The position numbers and the translations under genes were made by a program. Positions 61,026-64,000 of a stretch of DNA of 64,000 nucleotides are shown piece by piece. The notes beneath the pieces were generated by a model. The model did no database searches. It had not been told where the DNA came from and saw only the letters and a list, made by a program, of their open reading frames with translations. Origin of the DNA: CAZTCJ01 sp964612085. Its GTDB lineage: Bacteria > Pseudomonadota > Alphaproteobacteria > JAJFIK01. The stretch's first letter is position 1. Each line of letters begins with the position of its first letter. Location: positions 21,057-85,056 of the forward strand of contig CAZTCJ010000006.1 of the NCBI GenBank assembly GCA_964612085.1, given 5' to 3'.

Positions 61026-61487
61026 ATGGATCTCTCGGACCTCATCGCACCGGACCGGGTCCTCGGCGGATGCAAGGCGGCCAGCAAGAAACAGGCGCTG
61101 CTGGAGCTGTCCACTGTTGCGGCGGGCCATACCGGTCTCAGCGAGCGGGTGATCTTCGAAGCCTTGATGGAACGGGAGCGGCTGGGCACGACCGGCGTCG
61201 GCCAGGGCATCGCCATTCCCCATGCCAAGCTGGCGCAACTCACATCCCTGTGCGGCTTTTTCAGCCGCATGGCCAGCCCGATCGATTTCGAGGCCATCGA
61301 CGACCAGCCGGTCGACCTGATTTTCCTGCTCCTCGCGCCGGAAACGGCGGGGGCGGAGCATCTCAAGGCCCTGGCGCAGATTTCCCGGCTTCTGCGCAAA
61401 AGGTCCGTGTGCGACAAGCTGCGGGCCGCCACGGATGCCGCGGCCCTGTTCGCGCTGCTCACCCAGCCGGCCTCGCACGCAGCCTGA
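61026..61487 (+). CDS. ptsN: PTS IIA-like nitrogen regulatory protein PtsN
   Basis: 153 residues, EIIA-Ntr. Phospho-acceptor His 66 in GIAIPHAKL; LIFLLLAPETAGAEHLKALAQ and ISRLLRK complete the fold. Receives phosphate from NPr and adjusts potassium, nitrogen and sigma-54-related functions. ATG 61026; GGAAGG lies a few bases upstream. Confidence 0.96.
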   Translation: MDLSDLIAPDRVLGGCKAASKKQALLELSTVAAGHTGLSERVIFEALMERERLGTTGVGQGIAIPHAKLAQLTSLCGFFSRMASPIDFEAIDDQPVDLIFLLLAPETAGAEHLKALAQISRLLRKRSVCDKLRAATDAAALFALLTQPASHAA

Positions 61488-61538
61488 CACCAACAGGCTT
61501 CAGCCCCGCGGTCGTCATAGCGCGGGCCATGGGCGCTG

Positions 61539-61982
61539 TCAGTCGCCGCCTTTCATCGTCTCCAGCATGGCCGCCATATCCGCATGGACACGCTGGACGG
61601 CTTTCAGGGGGCGGACCATCACCTTGAAATCAACGATCAGACCGTCATCGTTCCATTGGATCATGTCGATCCCGTTGACGAGGATCGGCCGGGTGGCATC
61701 GGGCATTTCCGTTTCGAATTCGAGCACGGCCATCTGGCCACAATCGAAGATCCGCACATAACGGAAGGCCGCCTCGTTGAGCGCCTGTCCGGCGGCGATG
61801 AGATAGGCCATCACGATGGGTTTGCCGATTTGGGGCGTGTGGACCACGGGGCTCCAGAAAACGCAGTCATCGTGGAGCTGGGTGGCAAGGCCCTCAGGGG
61901 CCTGCCCTGCCAGGATCCAGTCGAACCAGCGTTGCAGAAGGGGGCTGTAGCCGGAAAGCTGTTCGGCGCTGTGCTGACCCAT
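61539..61982 (-). CDS. SnoaL/NTF2-like protein
   Basis: 147 residues, one cone-shaped NTF2-like domain. LLQRWFDWILAGQAPEGLATQ (in part), DDCVFWSPVVHTPQIGKP and ILVNGIDMIQWNDDGLIVDFKVMVRPL, ending in an AVQRVHADMAAML helix. Members may be polyketide-type isomerases or ligand-binding proteins. It lies 29 bp downstream of the enoyl-CoA hydratase gene on the same strand, so a shared operon is likely. No catalytic assignment. Confidence 0.8.
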   Translation of the reverse strand: MGQHSAEQLSGYSPLLQRWFDWILAGQAPEGLATQLHDDCVFWSPVVHTPQIGKPIVMAYLIAAGQALNEAAFRYVRIFDCGQMAVLEFETEMPDATRPILVNGIDMIQWNDDGLIVDFKVMVRPLKAVQRVHADMAAMLETMKGGD

Positions 61983-62011
61983 GGGCGTGTCTCCCTGTTC
62001 GATGGGGCCGG

Positions 62012-62848
62012 TCAGTCCTTAAACCGGGCCTCGCGCTTTTCGAGGGCAGCCATGACCGATTCAATCTGATTGTCACCGCCCATGATCTGGTCCTGCTCCC
62101 GGGATTCCAGCAGAAGACCCACGGCCGGGTCGCTGATGCGCGAGGCGGTCATGAGGCGCTTGGCGGCGCGGATCGCGTCGGGGCTCTTGGCCGCGATCTC
62201 CCGGGCGGTCTCCAGCGCGGTGGCATGGGGATCCTCGCAAATCCGGGTCGCGAAGCCGAAGATCAGGGCCTCCTCGGCGGAGAAGATGCGGCCCGTATAG
62301 GTCAGTTCGCGCACCACATCGTCCCGGGCCAGATGACGCATGATTTGGGTGCCGCCCATATCGGGCACGAGGCCCCATTTGATCTCCATGATGGAGAAAC
62401 GGGCATCGGGCGCGGCGTAGCGCATATCGGCGCCCAGGGCGACCTGGAAGCCGCCGCCGAAGGCGACGCCATGGACCGCCGCGATGACCGGCATGGGCAA
62501 TTCGCGCCACACCCAGACGGCATATTGAGCCCGGTTGGCGATGCCGTGGGTGCGGGGCGTGAGGGTGGACGGGCGCTGGGCCGCTCCTCCGCCCGGAGTG
62601 CCGCTTCCGCCTGGAGTGCCGCTTCCGCTGGCCATTTTGCCGAAATTGCCCATGTCGAGCCCGGCACAGAAGGCCCGCCCCTCGCCGGACAGGACCACGG
62701 CCCGCACGCTGCGGTCTGCCTTCAGCGTCTCGCCGGCCTCGATGAGCGCGCTGAACATGGCATCGTCAAGGGCATTCATTTTGTCGCCGCGCACCAGGCG
62801 CACATCGGCGACGCCGCCCTTCGTGGTGATGGCAATTCTATCCTTCAT
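62012..62848 (-). CDS. Enoyl-CoA hydratase / crotonase-family protein
   Basis: 278 residues. Oxyanion-hole motifs AFCAGLDMGNF and AVHGVAFGGGFQVALGAD; then FSIMEIKWGLVPDMGGTQI where one Glu (MEIKWGLVPDMGG) region lies near the active site. A Gly/Ser/Thr/Pro insertion (about residues 73-95, GSGTPGGSGTPGG) made of near-identical 15-bp repeats interrupts the fold after the first oxyanion motif, a loop position. Acts on acyl-CoA; substrate unknown. ATG 62848. Confidence 0.9.
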   Translation of the reverse strand: MKDRIAITTKGGVADVRLVRGDKMNALDDAMFSALIEAGETLKADRSVRAVVLSGEGRAFCAGLDMGNFGKMASGSGTPGGSGTPGGGAAQRPSTLTPRTHGIANRAQYAVWVWRELPMPVIAAVHGVAFGGGFQVALGADMRYAAPDARFSIMEIKWGLVPDMGGTQIMRHLARDDVVRELTYTGRIFSAEEALIFGFATRICEDPHATALETAREIAAKSPDAIRAAKRLMTASRISDPAVGLLLESREQDQIMGGDNQIESVMAALEKREARFKD

Positions 62849-63184
62849 GGGCCTTGGCCTCCCCTTTCTGGCTGCCCCATGGTCGGGGAGCCGGCGGCCC
62901 AGGGCAAGGGGCGTTGTGGACCGTGGCCGTGTTTGGATCCCCCCTGTGTAGGGAGGGAGGCGGCGGCAGGGAGCCGGAACCGGGCGGGACCGGGCAGCCG
63001 GGGTGGTCCCCGCCCCGTCGCATGCGGGGGACCGGCCTGCGGCATCCCGGTCGAACCGGCCCCTTGCCCCCGATTCATCTCCGCCCTATGTTTCGGATCT
63101 CACGGCGCCAATGATGGGTTTGACAACGGCTTCAGCCATTGTGTATGTCACGGCGCTATTGGCGGGTCTCCCCGACCCGCCCGC

Positions 63185-63259
63185 GCTCCCTTCGTCTATC
63201 GGTTAGGACGCCAGATTTTCAATCTGGAAAGAGGGGTTCGATTCCCCTAGGGAGCGCCA
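63185..63259 (+). tRNA. tRNA-Glu (anticodon TTC), CCA encoded
   Basis: Acceptor GCTCCCT (63185-63191) pairs with AGGGAGC (63249-63255), then discriminator G and CCA (63257-63259). The anticodon stem CCAGA/TCTGG encloses loop TTTTCAA with TTC at 63218-63220. T-arm GAGGGGTTCGATTCCCCT fits. All four arms fold normally. Confidence 0.97.
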
Positions 63260-63903
63260 TCCGCTCACTTTATCCCCCTTTGAAGATGTGTTCGGTGTGC
63301 GTCCTTGTTCTTGCCTGGCAAATCCGGGCGGGGCGGTGTGCACGTGTTGCTGGGGGCGTCCCCGGCCTCTTTTGCAACGAGGCCCCTTGTCCTCGGACGG
63401 CGTGTTATGGGCCCGTCCCAACAAACCGCATGCGCAGCCAACCGAACGGCTTTGCAACCTGGCCCGCGGGAGGCGCAGGGATCTGTTGTGATACGGATCA
63501 TTTCACCCCGCACGCCCCATCTTATCGGTATCTTGACAAGCCGTTCGCGACCGAGGTCATTCGGTGACCAAGAAACCCGACGGCCCGCCCCCTTTTGGAA
63601 GCATTCATGTTGCGTGTTTGAGGGGAGAACGCAAAAGAGAGGCGGGGTCTTCCTCAGTATTAGAAGACAGAACGCCCTCAAGGCATGGCCCAGTATTGTG
63701 GGACTGTCTTTTTCAAAACACTGACTGTATTGAATCGGAGGATTGATTTAAAAGAGTCATTTTCTCAAAGGTCCGCATTGACGACCCTGTCCTTTTATGT
63801 CCCGCGAACGGGTCGTCTCTCCCCTCCTGTGGCGGATTCTGCTTGCACCGAAGAGTGCCAGGCCTTACCATATTTTTATGAACCATTTGGGGGAGGATTG
63901 GCC
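63260..63903. other. Intergenic region after tRNA-Glu
   Basis: About 640 bp. Short open frames exist on both strands but none resembles a protein. AT content rises after 63690 toward the next start, as in a promoter. I see no copy of the tRNA 3' end and no integrase, so no sign of an integrated element. Confidence 0.5.
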
Positions 63904-64000
63904 ATGGCCTTCGGATCGAACGGAACCGTGTCATTGAGTGACCTCGATGGCGTGAACGGCTTTGTCCTCAACGGGATCGATGCTGACGATTTCAGCGGCT
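63904..64000 (+). CDS. FG-GAP/integrin-alpha-like protein (5' end)
   Basis: Only 32 codons are in the window. The sequence SLSDLDGVNGFVLNGIDADD matches the DLDGxNGFxINGIDxxDxSG start that precedes FG-GAP beta-propeller repeats in large secreted calcium-binding proteins. No Sec signal, as in type I secreted proteins. ATG 63904 follows GGGGGAGGATTGGCC. Family call is tentative until the rest is read. Confidence 0.65.
   Translation, partial: MAFGSNGTVSLSDLDGVNGFVLNGIDADDFSG

Noticed and set aside
63185..63903. Integrated element at the tRNA-Glu gene
   Set aside because: No integrase, and no second copy of the tRNA 3' end within the visible region.

Overview
The window is a GC-rich chromosomal stretch from an alphaproteobacterium. 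The evidence is gene content and order that are typical of that class: an AMIN-type amidase next to RNase E and a class A penicillin-binding protein, a DUF2849-CysI-DUF934 sulfite reductase cluster, DUF1491, the ChpT phosphotransferase beside a cheA-cheW-cheY-cheB-cheR operon, ffs-dnaX-ybaB-recR, and lptC-lptA-lptB-rpoN-hpf-ptsN. TonB-dependent receptors and several lipoproteins show a Gram-negative envelope. I cannot place the genus from this alone.

Layout. 1-341: 5' end of an amidase gene, reading off the left edge. 342-1351: about 1 kb of leader without a convincing gene. 1352-4543: RNase E with a very large acidic/arginine-rich insertion. 4558-7115: PhoP/PhoQ-like two-component pair plus a Tat-signal PepSY protein. 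7269-12804: a phage CII-like regulator, a YcgN-type cysteine cluster protein, PBP1A, a glutathione S-transferase and two lipoproteins. 13061-15540: assimilatory sulfite reductase cluster. 15545-21455: lipoprotein, PqiA-like protein, Tat nitroreductase, MscS channel, RF3, DUF1491. 21649-21960: decayed MscS-like gene. 22134-31172: epoxide hydrolase, zinc-type dehydrogenase, a TonB receptor / TPR-sulfotransferase / flavodoxin-like run, CinA-C domain protein and an SDR. 31419-36242: two unusual genes, a large GQSN-motif (SGNH-hydrolase-like) protein and a trypsin-endonuclease I fusion, separated by a strong terminator. 36359-40596: NudC, SRP RNA, dnaX, ybaB, recR. 40627-47127: chemotaxis operon with ChpT. 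47346-51543: CysQ, small membrane protein, MATE exporter, hemolysin III homologue, a hypothetical gene and a stray carbohydrate-binding-domain fragment. 51579-54532: palindromic element, terminator and a subtilase-like protein with CBM2-like C-terminus. 55059-61487: RNase D, Lpt transport genes, sigma-54, HPF and PtsN, with short tandem repeats between genes. 61539-62848: SnoaL-like protein and enoyl-CoA hydratase. 63185-63259: tRNA-Glu. 63904-64000: start of an FG-GAP/integrin-alpha-like protein running off the right edge.

How they fit. Most of the window is housekeeping: envelope synthesis (PBP1A, Lpt), RNA turnover (RNase E, RNase D), translation (RF3, HPF, SRP RNA), DNA replication and repair (DnaX, RecR), and signalling (PhoPQ-like, Che, ChpT, sigma-54/PtsN). 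Sulfur metabolism recurs: sulfite reductase, a putative PAPS-dependent sulfotransferase, and CysQ, which would remove the PAP product of that transferase. The best candidate for undescribed biology is the signal-less 726-residue protein that joins a complete trypsin-like triad to an endonuclease I domain, next to a phage-like GQSN protein. A second candidate is the receptor-sulfotransferase-flavoprotein run at 24961-29880.
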